Positions 8,901 to 20,065 of a DNA stretch of 64,000 nt are shown one piece after another. Under the pieces are notes generated by a model. The model saw nothing but the letters and a program-made list of their open reading frames with translations. It made no database searches and had not been told where the DNA came from. Position 1 is the stretch's first letter. Each line of letters opens with the position of its first letter. The stretch is from Nonlabens arenilitoris. GTDB taxonomy: Bacteria; Bacteroidota; Bacteroidia; Flavobacteriales; Flavobacteriaceae. Both the position numbers and the translations under genes were made by a program. Location of the stretch: contig NZ_MTPW01000001.1 in NCBI RefSeq assembly GCF_002954765.1, forward strand, positions 496,001 to 560,000, given 5' to 3'.

Positions 8901-11186
8901 AACATTATTATCAAAAACTTTTAAATTAAACTCTTCATCAATAGTTGCAGAGGTTGAAGTCGCAACTACCCTAAAGTTATATAAATCAGCGTCTACTGTA
9001 TCTGTACCCGTAATTACAACATTTACAGCAGTTGAACTTGTTGTTGTTGAAGGACTAAAAGATGCCGTAAGTCCTGATGGCAATTGAATAGTGCTAAAAG
9101 TAACCACTTCATTAAACCCAGGAGCAGCATTATAATCAAAGCTGAAACTAGCGTCTGATGGCTGACAAGTTGAAACATCAGCAGATGCTGTTGATAATTC
9201 GAAAGTACCTTCTTTAATTTCAAAATTTCCATTATTTACATTATAGAAATAGTTACCGACAGCTTCTACCATAATTCTAGCATTAGAAGTTATCGATCCC
9301 ACAGGTACTAAAATTTGAGCAGAACCTACATTAGGTACAGCAGAGGCAAGAGTGAATGGATAAGTATAACCTCCGTCAAGTGATAATAAGACATTAACCT
9401 CAGTCGCTAGCTCTACTCTATTAGTACCTGAAACGTCCCAAGTAACAGTTTGATTTTCTCCCTCATACCATATATCAGTAAGGACTGGGGTATTTACCAC
9501 AAATGCTCCTATTCCTTGAATATCACGAGGTCTCACAACTACACTACTTTGATCTGTCTGACCGCCAAAAGGATTATTATCTTTAATTGTCACTATAAAC
9601 GTCATATCCCTACTTACAGAAGAAATAGTTTCCCATTGATCATCTACACCATTTAAAACCTCCTCAAGGTTCGGGAAATATCTAGTAGGATTTGTAGTGC
9701 CAAATTTAGACCTAAACATAGGACCTGTAGTATTTGTTGACAACGGCGGCTGCGGAGATCCTGTAGCCGCATCTCCACCTGTATCTAATTGTTCCCAATT
9801 ATAAGTGTAAATCTCACCATTATCTGGTGCTTGAGAAGAACCAGCAGTTAATTTAAATGGAGTTGAAACAGGTAAAAACTTATCTGTGAGCATTACTGCG
9901 TTTGGTGCGGTTGGATTATTTGATCCTAAATCAATTTGATCATCACAAGTGTCAACTGCGATATTGTTATGCATTTGCTGTAAACTAATAGCATGAAAGT
10001 ATGCGTCACTATTCTCTTGAACATTAGGAGCGCAAATCCCAGCATACCCCATGATTGTGCTAGCACTACCTGTTTCATAAGGTGATGATGATGGTGAACC
10101 ACCAAAACATCCATTATAGAAAGTATGTTCGGCACTAAATTGATGACCTATTTCATGACATACATAATCAATATCAAATGGATCAAACTCTGGAGTTACA
10201 ATCCCGGTAACACCTCTACCTTTAGTATTTGCACAAGGGCTTTGACCTGCAATTCCACCACCACCAGTAGAAAAGACATGACCTATATCATAATTGTTAG
10301 TACCAATTCTATTATTAATATTACTTGTATTTTCTCCTAACATTTGAGAACCACTATAATTATCATAAGGATCTGAATATCCCTGATTATTCAGATTATT
10401 GAAATAAATTAAACTATCATTATTTGCAACAAGTGTAAATCTGATAGACATTTCTTGCTCGTATACACTATTAACACGAGCTAGAGTAACAACTATTGCC
10501 GCAAGTGCATCTGCACGAGCATCGCCATTAGCAGCATTACCGTCATCGTGATAAGATGTATACTCAGATGTTGCCGCTATAGCTATTTCATAAGTTCTAA
10601 ACGCTCTATCTCTGAACGCTTTAGTTTGAAATTCATTAATTTCAGGTGTAGCAGAATTGTTTGCTAACTCATCAGTATGACATTCAAAACTTAAATCAGT
10701 ACGCACTAGGTTGCGACGATTATATACCATTATTTCATCTGGTGTCAATTTTGAAAAAGGGTCCATATAAAGGATATTTTCACCAGTAATGACACCTCTA
10801 AATCCTTGAGGTGTTATAGTAAAATATATTTTGTTTAGTGAGGTACTAGAATAACCATAATAAGAATGGATATTAGGAAAATCAGTCATTAACTGAGGTT
10901 CCATGGCTCCAGCATCATACACATTAAATGTTTCAAATTGATTATTACCTATTGGAAAATCCACTGTAATTGCCGCTCCGCCTGAAAATCGATCAACAGC
11001 GCCATCCAATTTTTGTACTAACACATGCGGATTGATGTGATACAAATCATAACTCGTAGGTTGAATAGGCCTTTGAGCATCTGTTAAAGATGGCAATCCA
11101 TCCTTAGAAAAGTTTTCCCATATCACACCTTGACTAAAAGATAATGACATGGAAAGAAATGCAATAATATGTACTAGTTTTTTCAT
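5955..11186 (-). CDS. Secreted reprolysin-like (M12B) zinc metalloprotease with P-domain and T9SS sorting domain
   Basis: This is a 1743-residue multidomain exoprotein. The ATG at 11186 begins a clear signal peptide (MKKLVHIIAFLSMSLSFSQ); the longer frame from 11222 adds a non-hydrophobic, Cys-containing extension and is rejected. The zinc site HEIGHQFSAEHTF has ligands near H344, H348 and H354, followed by a Met-turn (STIMGYAG). Fibronectin/Ig-like segments follow, then around residues 860-1000 a proprotein-convertase P-like domain with DNVWETD, HIKMQLSSPSGR and GEWVLLATD. Next come a cadherin/CSPG-like segment and a long beta-rich region. The last ~80 residues (LRLFPNPVTSGQF to TLQIIVK) are a type A T9SS C-terminal sorting domain, so the mature protein should be exported across the outer membrane and released or attached. 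It is monocistronic. Proteolytic substrates are unknown; protein degradation for nutrition is the likely role. Confidence 0.88.
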   Translation of the reverse strand: MKKLVHIIAFLSMSLSFSQGVIWENFSKDGLPSLTDAQRPIQPTSYDLYHINPHVLVQKLDGAVDRFSGGAAITVDFPIGNNQFETFNVYDAGAMEPQLMTDFPNIHSYYGYSSTSLNKIYFTITPQGFRGVITGENILYMDPFSKLTPDEIMVYNRRNLVRTDLSFECHTDELANNSATPEINEFQTKAFRDRAFRTYEIAIAATSEYTSYHDDGNAANGDARADALAAIVVTLARVNSVYEQEMSIRFTLVANNDSLIYFNNLNNQGYSDPYDNYSGSQMLGENTSNINNRIGTNNYDIGHVFSTGGGGIAGQSPCANTKGRGVTGIVTPEFDPFDIDYVCHEIGHQFSAEHTFYNGCFGGSPSSSPYETGSASTIMGYAGICAPNVQENSDAYFHAISLQQMHNNIAVDTCDDQIDLGSNNPTAPNAVMLTDKFLPVSTPFKLTAGSSQAPDNGEIYTYNWEQLDTGGDAATGSPQPPLSTNTTGPMFRSKFGTTNPTRYFPNLEEVLNGVDDQWETISSVSRDMTFIVTIKDNNPFGGQTDQSSVVVRPRDIQGIGAFVVNTPVLTDIWYEGENQTVTWDVSGTNRVELATEVNVLLSLDGGYTYPFTLASAVPNVGSAQILVPVGSITSNARIMVEAVGNYFYNVNNGNFEIKEGTFELSTASADVSTCQPSDASFSFDYNAAPGFNEVVTFSTIQLPSGLTASFSPSTTTSSTAVNVVITGTDTVDADLYNFRVVATSTSATIDEEFNLKVFDNNVGEVAIVSPINGAGNQVANPLLEWQDLPSASSYLVEVSTSSDFSMIVESATVVNKTSFQTTLLNPSQIYYWRITPSNGCATGSIASIAAFQTAQDVCNVYDNEYFENGDNVWETDVNAVSARVDVPDDIEITNLSFYMRADHNDTGHIKMQLSSPSGRFSEVYNRECAAGRDFDLIVSDQGTAAFACNPGYTGALTGNLRPGQAFSRFNGLSAQGEWVLLATDRTSGTGGIFQEFSVTVCGRLQYVNDIDNNRNNLLMTAYGASTVIDQTLLRTQQSGTTNANMVYVVTRLPKQGELELSNVALSLGDTFTQADLNNNRIVYNHDSTELVLTDSFDFTVLGDTNTLMNAQTFNISIEEPTLIYDNGWTPFAPNADTASLNAQVINGLATIGTDSHINNFQIIGNANSLFLNNSLTILGDLSTDGYIGATDGRLIFSGSSAQTISGDGIIDIGQVTMTGSNTISITAVMNIHDVFTPASTTINTNGNIVFRSDVNGTAQLDDASVATINGVVQVERYIPAKRAFRLVASSVNSTNSIYQNWQENGSTASGLGTHITGSSTGANGFDMTASGNPSMFTYDAVNSVWVTQANTDVNTLQVGTAYRLMVRGDRTVDITQNAPAATNTTLRAKGNLHLGDFNNSLATSNGDFIMIANPYQANVDFKTVLNDVSTSGVNVNFAYYWDPNLNTRGGYATLDMTTLNGDPIPFASNANKYLQPGQSIFVQASGAANITFKESHKSVDEDLNNIFNQPQNNSSVLVSLVNRNSQTIMDQTVRRINSANNPQVDQSDAVKFYNQDETLAIVQNGNLLSIDKNIMPVVGDHITLLTDRFRATQYTLQVLIDGLVGVKPVLVDHYTLIRTDLIEGTNSIDFDVVPGDAASSNINRFEIVFENVTLSSNDINLQEDLRLFPNPVTSGQFAIQSDLLNGKEVTVSLYNTLGQLIHTQNATFNNSIIIKPKANLSSGMYLVQVSTNEENATLQIIVK

Positions 11187-11226
11187 GTTTAATCGTTTTT
11201 GGGAGGCACAAGTATGCAACACTAAA

Positions 11227-11295
11227 ACGATAAAAACAACATTTTAACGATAAAATCACCTTTTTAAATGCTATTTATGCATTTAAACGATAAAA
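11227..11295. promoter_or_regulatory. Three phased ACGATAAAA repeats plus an inverted repeat upstream of the metalloprotease
   Basis: The 9-mer ACGATAAAA occurs at 11227-11235, 11247-11255 and 11287-11295, spaced 20 and 40 bases, i.e. on one face of the helix. An inverted repeat with 9-bp arms (TTTAAATGC / GCATTTAAA, 11263-11287) sits between the second and third repeats. It lies 40-110 bases upstream of the protease ATG, suggesting an operator array for a DNA-binding regulator. The function is inferred only from position and phasing. Confidence 0.5.
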
Positions 11296-11321
11296 AAAGC
11301 CACTTATGATAAGTGGCTTTT
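11291..11321 (-). terminator. eno: Intrinsic terminator of the carA-eno operon
   Basis: AAAAGCCACTTA (11295-11306) and TAAGTGGCTTTT (11310-11321) form a 12-bp stem with a 3-base loop. On the minus strand it is followed by a T-run. The T-run overlaps the third ACGATAAAA repeat of the adjacent upstream region. Confidence 0.9.
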
Positions 11322-11329
11322 AAATATTT

Positions 11330-11343
11330 GCTTTCGCAAAAGC
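11330..11343. repeat. CGCTTTCGCGAAAGCG-family palindrome, degenerate copy 3
   Basis: GCTTTCGCAAAAGC differs from the core by one base. It lies between the eno stop codon and the eno terminator. Confidence 0.7.
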
Positions 11344-11358
11344 GAATTTGATATCTCT

Positions 11359-13760
<2,402 letters not shown>

Positions 13761-13776
13761 AATAGAAATTGTTTTT

Positions 13777-13803
13777 CAAAAATAATTTAAAAAAAAGGAC
13801 CAA
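13777..13803 (-). promoter_or_regulatory. carA: Candidate promoter of carA-eno overlapping the rplQ terminator
   Basis: On the minus strand, TTG (13803-13801) lies 16 bases before TATTTTTG (13784-13777), 17 bases upstream of the carA ATG. The TTG belongs to the descending arm of the rplQ terminator hairpin. The spacer is one base shorter than the usual 17-23. Confidence 0.45.
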
Positions 13804-13824
13804 TGCGAAAGCATTGATCCTTTT
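13791..13824 (-). terminator. rplQ: Intrinsic terminator of the ribosomal superoperon, after rplQ
   Basis: Read on the minus strand, AAAAGGATCAATGC, loop TTTC, GCATTGGTCC, then eight T. It is a strong hairpin with one G-T pair, 22 bases after the rplQ stop. Confidence 0.9.
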
Positions 13825-13845
13825 ATCTACATATTATCAAAGATT

Positions 13846-14316
13846 TTACTCTTCTTCATTAGTATTGTCTGTTGAAGTTTCAACTGGTGCAGCAGCAGAT
13901 TTACTACGACGGCTACGACGAGTATTCTTCTTCTTACCTTCATTAGGACTGTAGATTTCATTAAAATCTACAAGCTCTATCATGGCCATATCAGCATTAT
14001 CACCAAGACGATTACCAAGCTTAATGATACGAGTGTATCCACCTGGACGATCAGCTACCTTAGAAGAAACGTCTCTGAATAATTCAGTAACTGCTTCTTT
14101 ACTTCTAAGTTTTGCAAATACTAAACGACGATTGTGAGTAGTATCCTCCTTAGATTTTGTGATTAATGGCTCAACGAACTGCTTAACAGCTTTTGCCTTT
14201 GCTACGGTAGTATTAATACGTTTGTGCTCTATAAGAGAACAAGCCATATTTGCCAACATCGCCTTGCGGTGTGCTGTTTTTCTACCTAAATGATTAAATT
14301 TCTTTCCGTGTCTCAT
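13846..14316 (-). CDS. rplQ: 50S ribosomal protein L17
   Basis: This is the last gene of the alpha-operon segment. The 156-residue protein begins [17 protein letters not shown], the family signature, and contains [26 protein letters not shown]. It is longer than the ~127-residue E. coli protein because of a C-terminal tail rich in Lys/Arg and then Ser/Thr/Glu (from about residue 128), a common Bacteroidota extension of unknown role. L17 sits near the peptide exit tunnel of the large subunit. It lies 28 bases behind rpoA and is followed by a strong terminator. Confidence 0.97.
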   Translation of the reverse strand: MRHGKKFNHLGRKTAHRKAMLANMACSLIEHKRINTTVAKAKAVKQFVEPLITKSKEDTTHNRRLVFAKLRSKEAVTELFRDVSSKVADRPGGYTRIIKLGNRLGDNADMAMIELVDFNEIYSPNEGKKKNTRRSRRSKSAAAPVETSTDNTNEEE

Positions 14317-14344
14317 CTTATTTTGTTTCTTTAACTAGCTTGAA

Positions 14345-15337
14345 CTAGTCACGGTCAAGTTTATATTTTGATAAATCCATACCGAAGTTAAGTCCTTTAA
14401 CATTGACTAATTCTTCTAGTTCAGTTAAAGATTTCTTACCGAAGTTTCTGAATTTCATCAAATCATTCTTGTTGTAAGAAACTAAATCACCTAGTGTTTC
14501 AACTTCAGCAGCTTTCAGACAATTCAGTGCACGTACAGAAAGCTCCATATCTACAAGTTTTGTCTTAAGCAATTGTCTCATATGAAGGCTCTCTTCATCA
14601 TAAGTCTCTGTTTGTGCAATCTCATCAGCTTCAAGAGTTATACGTTCATCAGAGAACAACATGAAGTGATGGATAAGAGTCTTAGCAGCCTCTGTTAAGG
14701 CTTGCTTTGGGTGAATACTACCATCAGTAGAAATCTCAAAAACTAATTTTTCATAATCGGTTTTTTGCTCTACACGATAATTTTCTATGCTATACTTTAC
14801 ATTTTTAATAGGTGTAAAAATAGAGTCGATTGCAATCGTACCTATGGCTGCATTAGAATTTTTATTTTCTTCAGCAGGAACATAACCTCTACCCTTCTCA
14901 ATTGTAAGTTCTAAATTAAGACTCACAGAAGATTCAGTGTTACAGATAATCATTTCTGGGTTTAAAACTTGGAACCCTGAAATATATTTCTGCATATCAC
15001 CAGCGGTAAAAGTATCCTTTCCTGAGAAAGATACATTAACCACTTCACTATCCACTTCATCAATTTGACGTCTAAATCTAATTTGCTTGAAATTTAATAT
15101 AATTTCAGTAACGTCTTCAACTACACCTTCAATCGTAGAGAACTCATGATCCACACCTTCTATACGAATAGAAGTTATAGCAAACCCTTCAAGTGATGAA
15201 AGTAATACTCTACGAAGAGCATTTCCCACAGTAAGACCATAACCTGGCTCTAAAGGTCTGAATTCGAATTTACCTTCAAAATCAGTAGAATCAATCATGA
15301 TTACTTTATCCGGCTTTTGGAAATTTAATATTGCCAT
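14345..15337 (-). CDS. rpoA: DNA-directed RNA polymerase alpha subunit
   Basis: This 330-residue subunit dimerises to nucleate core RNA polymerase. The N-terminal domain carries [22 protein letters not shown] and the [21 protein letters not shown] region. The C-terminal domain (about residues 255-325) carries [21 protein letters not shown] and [14 protein letters not shown], the helix-hairpin-helix that contacts UP elements and activators. It lies between rpsD and rplQ in the conserved alpha-operon order. Nothing is unusual. Confidence 0.98.
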   Translation of the reverse strand: MAILNFQKPDKVIMIDSTDFEGKFEFRPLEPGYGLTVGNALRRVLLSSLEGFAITSIRIEGVDHEFSTIEGVVEDVTEIILNFKQIRFRRQIDEVDSEVVNVSFSGKDTFTAGDMQKYISGFQVLNPEMIICNTESSVSLNLELTIEKGRGYVPAEENKNSNAAIGTIAIDSIFTPIKNVKYSIENYRVEQKTDYEKLVFEISTDGSIHPKQALTEAAKTLIHHFMLFSDERITLEADEIAQTETYDEESLHMRQLLKTKLVDMELSVRALNCLKAAEVETLGDLVSYNKNDLMKFRNFGKKSLTELEELVNVKGLNFGMDLSKYKLDRD

Positions 15338-15360
15338 AAGATTACTTTGTGGATTAATTA

Positions 15361-15966
15361 TTATTTAGAGTACAATTCAACGATCAACTGTTCCTTGATG
15401 TTCTCAGGAATTTGCATTCTTTCAGGAACACTAACGAATGTACCAGACATGCTTGCTTTATTAAATGTAATAAAGTCATAGACATGCTCATTACTAGATA
15501 ATGATTGATCTATTGCACTTAAAGATTTAGATTTTTCACGAACAGCAACAACATCACCAGGCTTTAACTGATAAGATGGTATGTTAACCAGCTCACCATT
15601 AACCGTAATGTGTCTGTGTGAAACTAACTGACGAGCACCACGACGAGTTTTAGCTAACCCCATTCTATAAACAACGTTATCTAAACGAGACTCACATAAC
15701 TGAAGAAGAACTTCACCTGTAATGCCTGTACTACGTACAGCCTTTTCAAACATTAAACGGAACTGCTTTTCTAGCACTCCATAAGTATACTTTGCTTTTT
15801 GCTTTTCTTTAAGCTGAACTGCATACTCTGATTCTTTACCACGACGTCTAGCGTTACCGTGCATACCTGGAGGATAATTTTTCTTCTCCAAAGCTTTACT
15901 AGGGCCAAAAATTGGTTCTCTGAATCGACGTGCAATTTTTGCCTTAGGACCTCTATATCTTGCCAT
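15361..15966 (-). CDS. rpsD: 30S ribosomal protein S4
   Basis: This 201-residue primary 16S rRNA-binding protein nucleates assembly of the 30S body and in many bacteria represses the alpha operon. The N-terminus [15 protein letters not shown] lacks the zinc-binding cysteine cluster of C+ paralogues. The S4 RNA-binding domain is visible as [33 protein letters not shown]. It lies between rpsK and rpoA; the 84-base gap before it is the longest in this part of the operon and shows no obvious hairpin. Confidence 0.98.
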   Translation of the reverse strand: MARYRGPKAKIARRFREPIFGPSKALEKKNYPPGMHGNARRRGKESEYAVQLKEKQKAKYTYGVLEKQFRLMFEKAVRSTGITGEVLLQLCESRLDNVVYRMGLAKTRRGARQLVSHRHITVNGELVNIPSYQLKPGDVVAVREKSKSLSAIDQSLSSNEHVYDFITFNKASMSGTFVSVPERMQIPENIKEQLIVELYSK

Positions 15967-16050
15967 TTTACAAAATTTATTGAATGATGTACTGTGAATT
16001 CAGGTCAATATCCTTCGACAGCCAAACAATCACTCGTTATTAATAATTAA

Positions 16051-16440
16051 TTATACTCTACGACGCTTAGGAGGACGACATCCATTATGTGGCAAAGGAG
16101 TAACATCGATAATCTCTGTTACCTCAATTCCTGAATTATGGATACTACGAATAGCACTTTCACGACCATTACCTGGTCCTTTAACATATGCTTTAACTTT
16201 ACGAAGTCCTGCCTCATGAGCAACTTTCGATGCATCTTCAGCAGCTAATTGTGCTGCGTAAGGTGTATTTTTCTTAGATCCACGGAAACCCATTTTTCCA
16301 GCAGATGACCAAGAAATAACTTCACCTTTTTTATTTGTCAAAGAAACTAGGATATTATTGAAAGAAGATGAAATGTGAACTTCACCAACCGACTCAACAA
16401 TGACTTTACGCTTTTTTGATACTGTTTTAGACTTTGCCAT
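16051..16440 (-). CDS. rpsK: 30S ribosomal protein S11
   Basis: This 129-residue protein of the 30S platform helps shape the mRNA exit region. Family hallmarks are [34 protein letters not shown] and the C-terminal [18 protein letters not shown]. It has the usual order between rpsM and rpsD, 12 bases behind rpsM. Confidence 0.98.
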   Translation of the reverse strand: MAKSKTVSKKRKVIVESVGEVHISSSFNNILVSLTNKKGEVISWSSAGKMGFRGSKKNTPYAAQLAAEDASKVAHEAGLRKVKAYVKGPGNGRESAIRSIHNSGIEVTEIIDVTPLPHNGCRPPKRRRV

Positions 16441-16452
16441 ATCAATTACTTA

Positions 16453-16827
16453 TTATTTAGTTGCCTTTTTCTTGTTAGCAACAGTCTTACGTTTTCCTTT
16501 ACGAGTACGTGAGTTATTTTTTGTTCTTTGACCTCTAAGTGGAAGTCCTGATCTATGTCGAATACCTCTATAACAGCCGATATCCATTAAACGCTTAATA
16601 TTAAGCTGTGTTTCAGATCTTAATTCACCTTCAATTGTGAATTCACCAATGGCTGCACGTATTTTACCAATTTCATCATCATTCCAATCTGTTACCTTTT
16701 TATCTAAGCCAACACCTGTATCGATAAGAACTTGTTTCGCACGATTACGTCCGATACCGTATATGTAAGTCAATGCAACTTCACCACGTTTATTTTTAGG
16801 TATATCTACCCCTGCAATTCTAGCCAT
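16453..16827 (-). CDS. rpsM: 30S ribosomal protein S13
   Basis: This 124-residue protein of the 30S head contacts L5 and the P-site tRNA. Visible features are [29 protein letters not shown] with a helix-hairpin-helix-like turn, and the basic tail [19 protein letters not shown] that reaches the P site. It follows rpmJ by three bases, so the two are probably translationally coupled. Confidence 0.98.
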   Translation of the reverse strand: MARIAGVDIPKNKRGEVALTYIYGIGRNRAKQVLIDTGVGLDKKVTDWNDDEIGKIRAAIGEFTIEGELRSETQLNIKRLMDIGCYRGIRHRSGLPLRGQRTKNNSRTRKGKRKTVANKKKATK

Positions 16828-16830
16828 AGC

Positions 16831-16947
16831 TTAACCTTGTCTTTGTTTAAATTTTGGATTTTTTTTGTTGATTACATAAAGACGACCTTTACGGCGTACA
16901 ATCTTACAATCAGCACTTCTCTTTTTAATCGATGCTCTTACTTTCAT
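16831..16947 (-). CDS. rpmJ: 50S ribosomal protein L36 (zinc-ligand-less form)
   Basis: A 38-residue gene starts [17 protein letters not shown] and ends PKFKQRQG. It sits one base after infA and three bases before rpsM, the conserved position of rpmJ. Classical zinc-binding L36 has three Cys and one His; here only the Cys at position 14 remains, with Ser at 11, Asn at 27 and Lys at 32. It is therefore a C-minus form that should not bind zinc. L36 stabilises 23S rRNA folding near the peptidyl-transferase region. Confidence 0.95.
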   Translation of the reverse strand: MKVRASIKKRSADCKIVRRKGRLYVINKKNPKFKQRQG

Positions 16948-16948
16948 A

Positions 16949-17164
16949 TTAGTACCTATAAGTGATCCTTGCTTTCGTTAAATCGTAAGGACTCATTTCT
17001 AATTTTACTTTATCTCCTGGAAGCAACTTAATGTAATGCATACGCATCTTTCCAGATATGTGTGCAGTTACAACGTGCCCGTTTTCTAATTCTACCCTAA
17101 ACATTGCATTCGACAATGCTTCTATAATGGAACCGTCTTGTTCTATTGCTGACTGTTTTGCCAT
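16949..17164 (-). CDS. infA: Translation initiation factor IF-1
   Basis: This 71-residue OB-fold protein blocks the ribosomal A site during initiation. The sequence runs from [19 protein letters not shown] through [20 protein letters not shown] to KARITYRY, matching the family along its whole length. Its ATG overlaps the secY stop by one base (TAATG). In many bacteria adk and/or map separate secY and infA; here they are directly adjacent. Confidence 0.98.
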   Translation of the reverse strand: MAKQSAIEQDGSIIEALSNAMFRVELENGHVVTAHISGKMRMHYIKLLPGDKVKLEMSPYDLTKARITYRY

Positions 17165-18501
17165 TATGCTACTGCTTTTCTGTTTTTACCTGTTTTGATT
17201 AAACCATCATAATGACGGTTTAACAAATATGAATTAATCTGCTGCATTGTATCTATAGCAACACCAACCATAATCAATAATGATGTACCGCCATAAAACA
17301 AAGCCCATTGTTGAGTAACACCCATCAAAGAAACAAATGCTGGAAAAATAGCAACTAATGCTAAAAATATTGATCCTGGCAATGTTATTTGAGACATAAT
17401 TTTATCGAGGTAATCCGCTGTTTCAGTTCCTGGACGAATACCAGCAATAAAACCACCGTTTCTTTTTAGGTCATCTGCCATCTTATTTGTAGGCACCGTT
17501 ATCGCGGTGTAAAAATAAGTAAATATTATGATTAATAGAGCGAATACTAAGTTATACCAAAAACCAAATATATCACCAAATGCTGTCTGTACGGTTGTTG
17601 CCCATGAAGTATCCAACTGACCTAAAGCAGCAGGAACGAACATAATAGCCTGAGCAAAAATAATAGGCATAACTCCTGAAGCATTAAGCTTTAAAGGAAT
17701 AAACTGTCTTGAACCTTGTTCATTTTTCTCGTAACCACCAGAAGCAGCTCTTCTAGCATACTGAACTGGGATCTTACGAACTGCCATAACTAACATGATA
17801 CATAAAAGTATAACAACGAACCAAACCAGCAACTCAACTAAAACCAACATAACACCACCTGAACCAGTAACTCTTGCAGCAAACTCCTGAACAAATGCTT
17901 GAGGAAGTGTAGCGATAATCCCAACCATTATTAACAGTGAAATACCATTACCAATTCCTTTATCTGTAATCTTTTCACCTAACCACATAGCAAAGACACA
18001 ACCAGTAACAAGAATTATAGTACTACTAACCAAAAATAAATTCATATTATCTGGCATCAAATATGCGTCACTTGGAACACCTAATGTACCAAGACTTAAT
18101 AAATAACTAGGAGCCTGAATCAAACATATACCTATGGTCAGCCATCTCGTTATTTGGTTTATTTTCTTTTGACCACTAGCACCTTCCTTCTGAAGCTTTT
18201 GAAGGTATGGAATTGCAATACCCATCAATTGAACAACAATACTAGCAGATATGTAAGGCATGATACCTAAAGCGAAAACTGAAGCATTTGAAAAAGCACC
18301 ACCAGTAAAAGCATTAAGAACAAAACCTATACCACCACCCTCGAAATTCTCAGAAAAACTAGCTAACTTACTTGAATCAATTCCTGGAAGAACTACTTGA
18401 GCACCAAAACGATAAACAAGAAGTAAACTGAAAGTCATAATAATACGATCTTTCAGTTCTTCAATCTTCCAAATATTTTTTAATGTTTCTATAAATTTCA
18501 T
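17164..18501 (-). CDS. secY: Protein translocase subunit SecY
   Basis: This 445-residue inner-membrane channel of the Sec translocon has ten predicted membrane helices. Family motifs are [11 protein letters not shown] near the first helix, the plug-containing [20 protein letters not shown] segment, and [14 protein letters not shown] with [13 protein letters not shown] in the C-terminal half; [14 protein letters not shown] precedes the cytoplasmic loop. It works with SecE, SecG and SecA on proteins such as the signal-peptide-bearing exoproteins of this window. It follows rplO in the spc part of the operon and is coupled to infA. Confidence 0.98.
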   Translation of the reverse strand: MKFIETLKNIWKIEELKDRIIMTFSLLLVYRFGAQVVLPGIDSSKLASFSENFEGGGIGFVLNAFTGGAFSNASVFALGIMPYISASIVVQLMGIAIPYLQKLQKEGASGQKKINQITRWLTIGICLIQAPSYLLSLGTLGVPSDAYLMPDNMNLFLVSSTIILVTGCVFAMWLGEKITDKGIGNGISLLIMVGIIATLPQAFVQEFAARVTGSGGVMLVLVELLVWFVVILLCIMLVMAVRKIPVQYARRAASGGYEKNEQGSRQFIPLKLNASGVMPIIFAQAIMFVPAALGQLDTSWATTVQTAFGDIFGFWYNLVFALLIIIFTYFYTAITVPTNKMADDLKRNGGFIAGIRPGTETADYLDKIMSQITLPGSIFLALVAIFPAFVSLMGVTQQWALFYGGTSLLIMVGVAIDTMQQINSYLLNRHYDGLIKTGKNRKAVA

Positions 18502-18510
18502 TGGTTAAGA

Positions 18511-18963
18511 TTATACAGTTAACGCTTGTCCACCGGCTTTCTCAATGGCAGCTTTAGCAGTTGCAGTAAATTTGTGTGCACTAATATTAATAGTAGCTTT
18601 TAATTCACCACGCCCTAGGATCTTAACTAAATCATTTTTATCAACTAAGCGTTCTTCGATAAGGTTTTCAATTGTGATAACATCACTCAAACGGCCTTCA
18701 TCAATATAAGCTTGCAAAACATCGATATTAACACCAGCATATTCCTTACGATTGATGTTAGTGAAACCAAATTTAGGAACACGTCTTTGTAATGGCATTT
18801 GACCACCTTCAAACCCAATTTTCTTTGAATAACCAGAACGTGATTTTGCACCTTTATGTCCACGAGTGGCAGTACCACCCTTACCAGAACCTTGACCGCG
18901 ACCAATAATTTTGGCAGACTTTTTAACAGAACCTTCAGCAGGTTTAAGATTATTTAAACTCAT
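18511..18963 (-). CDS. rplO: 50S ribosomal protein L15
   Basis: This 150-residue late-assembly large-subunit protein has a long Gly/Lys/Arg-rich extension ([36 protein letters not shown]) that penetrates the rRNA, then [17 protein letters not shown]. The globular C-terminal domain ends in [18 protein letters not shown]. It lies between rpmD and secY as usual. Confidence 0.97.
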   Translation of the reverse strand: MSLNNLKPAEGSVKKSAKIIGRGQGSGKGGTATRGHKGAKSRSGYSKKIGFEGGQMPLQRRVPKFGFTNINRKEYAGVNIDVLQAYIDEGRLSDVITIENLIEERLVDKNDLVKILGRGELKATINISAHKFTATAKAAIEKAGGQALTV

Positions 18964-18973
18964 CTATTATTTT

Positions 18974-19153
18974 TTATGCCTTCTCTACAGAGACTAAATG
19001 TTCAACTTTTGCAATCATCCCTTGAATGACAGGAGTATCATCATGCTCTACTACCTGATTCATTTTGCGTAGACCTAAAGCCTCAAGCGTACGCTTTTGT
19101 CTTAACGGTCTTTTGATTGCACTACGTACTTTTTTAATTTTTAATTTCGCCAT
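18974..19153 (-). CDS. rpmD: 50S ribosomal protein L30
   Basis: A 59-residue protein starts MAKLKIKKVRSAIKRPLRQK with TLEALGLRKMNQ and DTPVIQGMIAKVEHLV. This matches the short bacterial L30 and sits in its conserved place between rpsE and rplO, ten bases from each neighbour. L30 binds 5S/23S rRNA on the large-subunit surface. Confidence 0.96.
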   Translation of the reverse strand: MAKLKIKKVRSAIKRPLRQKRTLEALGLRKMNQVVEHDDTPVIQGMIAKVEHLVSVEKA

Positions 19154-19163
19154 TATCGTATGA

Positions 19164-19688
19164 TTACCCGTTAAACACCTTATCTAAAGAAACACCTCTT
19201 TGTTTTGCAACAGTATGAGCATTACGTAATTGTAATAAAGCATCAAAAGTAGCTTTTACAACGTTGTGAGGATTAGATGAACCTTGGTTCTTAGAAAGAA
19301 CATCATGAACACCTACCGCCTCAAGAACTGCACGTATAGCACCACCAGCAATAACTCCGGTACCAGTAGCAGCAGGAATCAACAATACTCTAGCTCCACC
19401 AAATTTACCTTTTTGTTCATGAGGAATAGACCCTTTAACAAGCGGTATTCTCACTAAATTTTTCTTGGCATCCTCAACAGCTTTAGATATAGCTTCAGAA
19501 ACCTCCTTAGATTTCCCTAAACCATGACCTACAACTCCGTTCTCGTCACCTACAACGACAATTGCTGAAAATCCAAAAGCACGTCCACCTTTTGTCACCT
19601 TAGTAACACGCTGAACACCTACTAATCGATCCTTAAGATCAAGTCCACTAGGCTTTACTAATTCTACGTTTTTATATTTTTGGTACAT
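19164..19688 (-). CDS. rpsE: 30S ribosomal protein S5
   Basis: This 174-residue protein lies near the decoding and mRNA-entry sites of the 30S and influences accuracy. The N-terminal S5 domain carries [21 protein letters not shown] and [15 protein letters not shown]. The C-terminal domain carries [23 protein letters not shown]. It has the usual order between rplR and rpmD. Confidence 0.98.
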   Translation of the reverse strand: MYQKYKNVELVKPSGLDLKDRLVGVQRVTKVTKGGRAFGFSAIVVVGDENGVVGHGLGKSKEVSEAISKAVEDAKKNLVRIPLVKGSIPHEQKGKFGGARVLLIPAATGTGVIAGGAIRAVLEAVGVHDVLSKNQGSSNPHNVVKATFDALLQLRNAHTVAKQRGVSLDKVFNG

Positions 19689-19705
19689 TACTGTAATGTT
19701 TGTAA

Positions 19706-20053
19706 TTAAAATTTAAGGCCAGCCTCTCTAGCCCCATTTGCTAAAGACAATACACGACCATGATAAAGATAACCTCCACGATCAAAAGATACTGTCTCGA
19801 CACCTGCAGCTTTAGCTTTCTCTGCAACAGCTTTTCCTACCTCATTAGCAACAGAAATTTTTTCGCCTTTTGACTTTAAATCTCTTGATGAAGCTGAAGC
19901 AATCGTCACACCATCTACATCATTAATTACTTGAGCATAAATCTCTTTATTGCTACGATACACAGATAAACGAGGACGTTCGGCTGTACCAGAAATATTC
20001 TTACGAATTCTGCGACGGATTTTATTTCTTCTTTCAGACTTTGAAAATGCCAT
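19706..20053 (-). CDS. rplR: 50S ribosomal protein L18
   Basis: This 115-residue protein binds 5S rRNA together with L5. The basic N-terminus ([19 protein letters not shown]) is followed by [18 protein letters not shown] and a C-terminal [24 protein letters not shown]. Position and length are normal. Confidence 0.98.
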   Translation of the reverse strand: MAFSKSERRNKIRRRIRKNISGTAERPRLSVYRSNKEIYAQVINDVDGVTIASASSRDLKSKGEKISVANEVGKAVAEKAKAAGVETVSFDRGGYLYHGRVLSLANGAREAGLKF

Positions 20054-20065
20054 AATACTTATATA

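Noticed and set aside
11187..11222. Upstream ATG of the metalloprotease (adds MLHTCASQKRLN)
   Set aside because: The signal peptide begins at 11186; the extension would place polar and Cys residues before it and lies in the likely leader.
13796..13822. GCGAAAGC in the rplQ terminator as a further copy of the palindrome
   Set aside because: Only the central eight bases match and the stem arms are unrelated; it is a normal terminator with a TTTC/GAAA loop.
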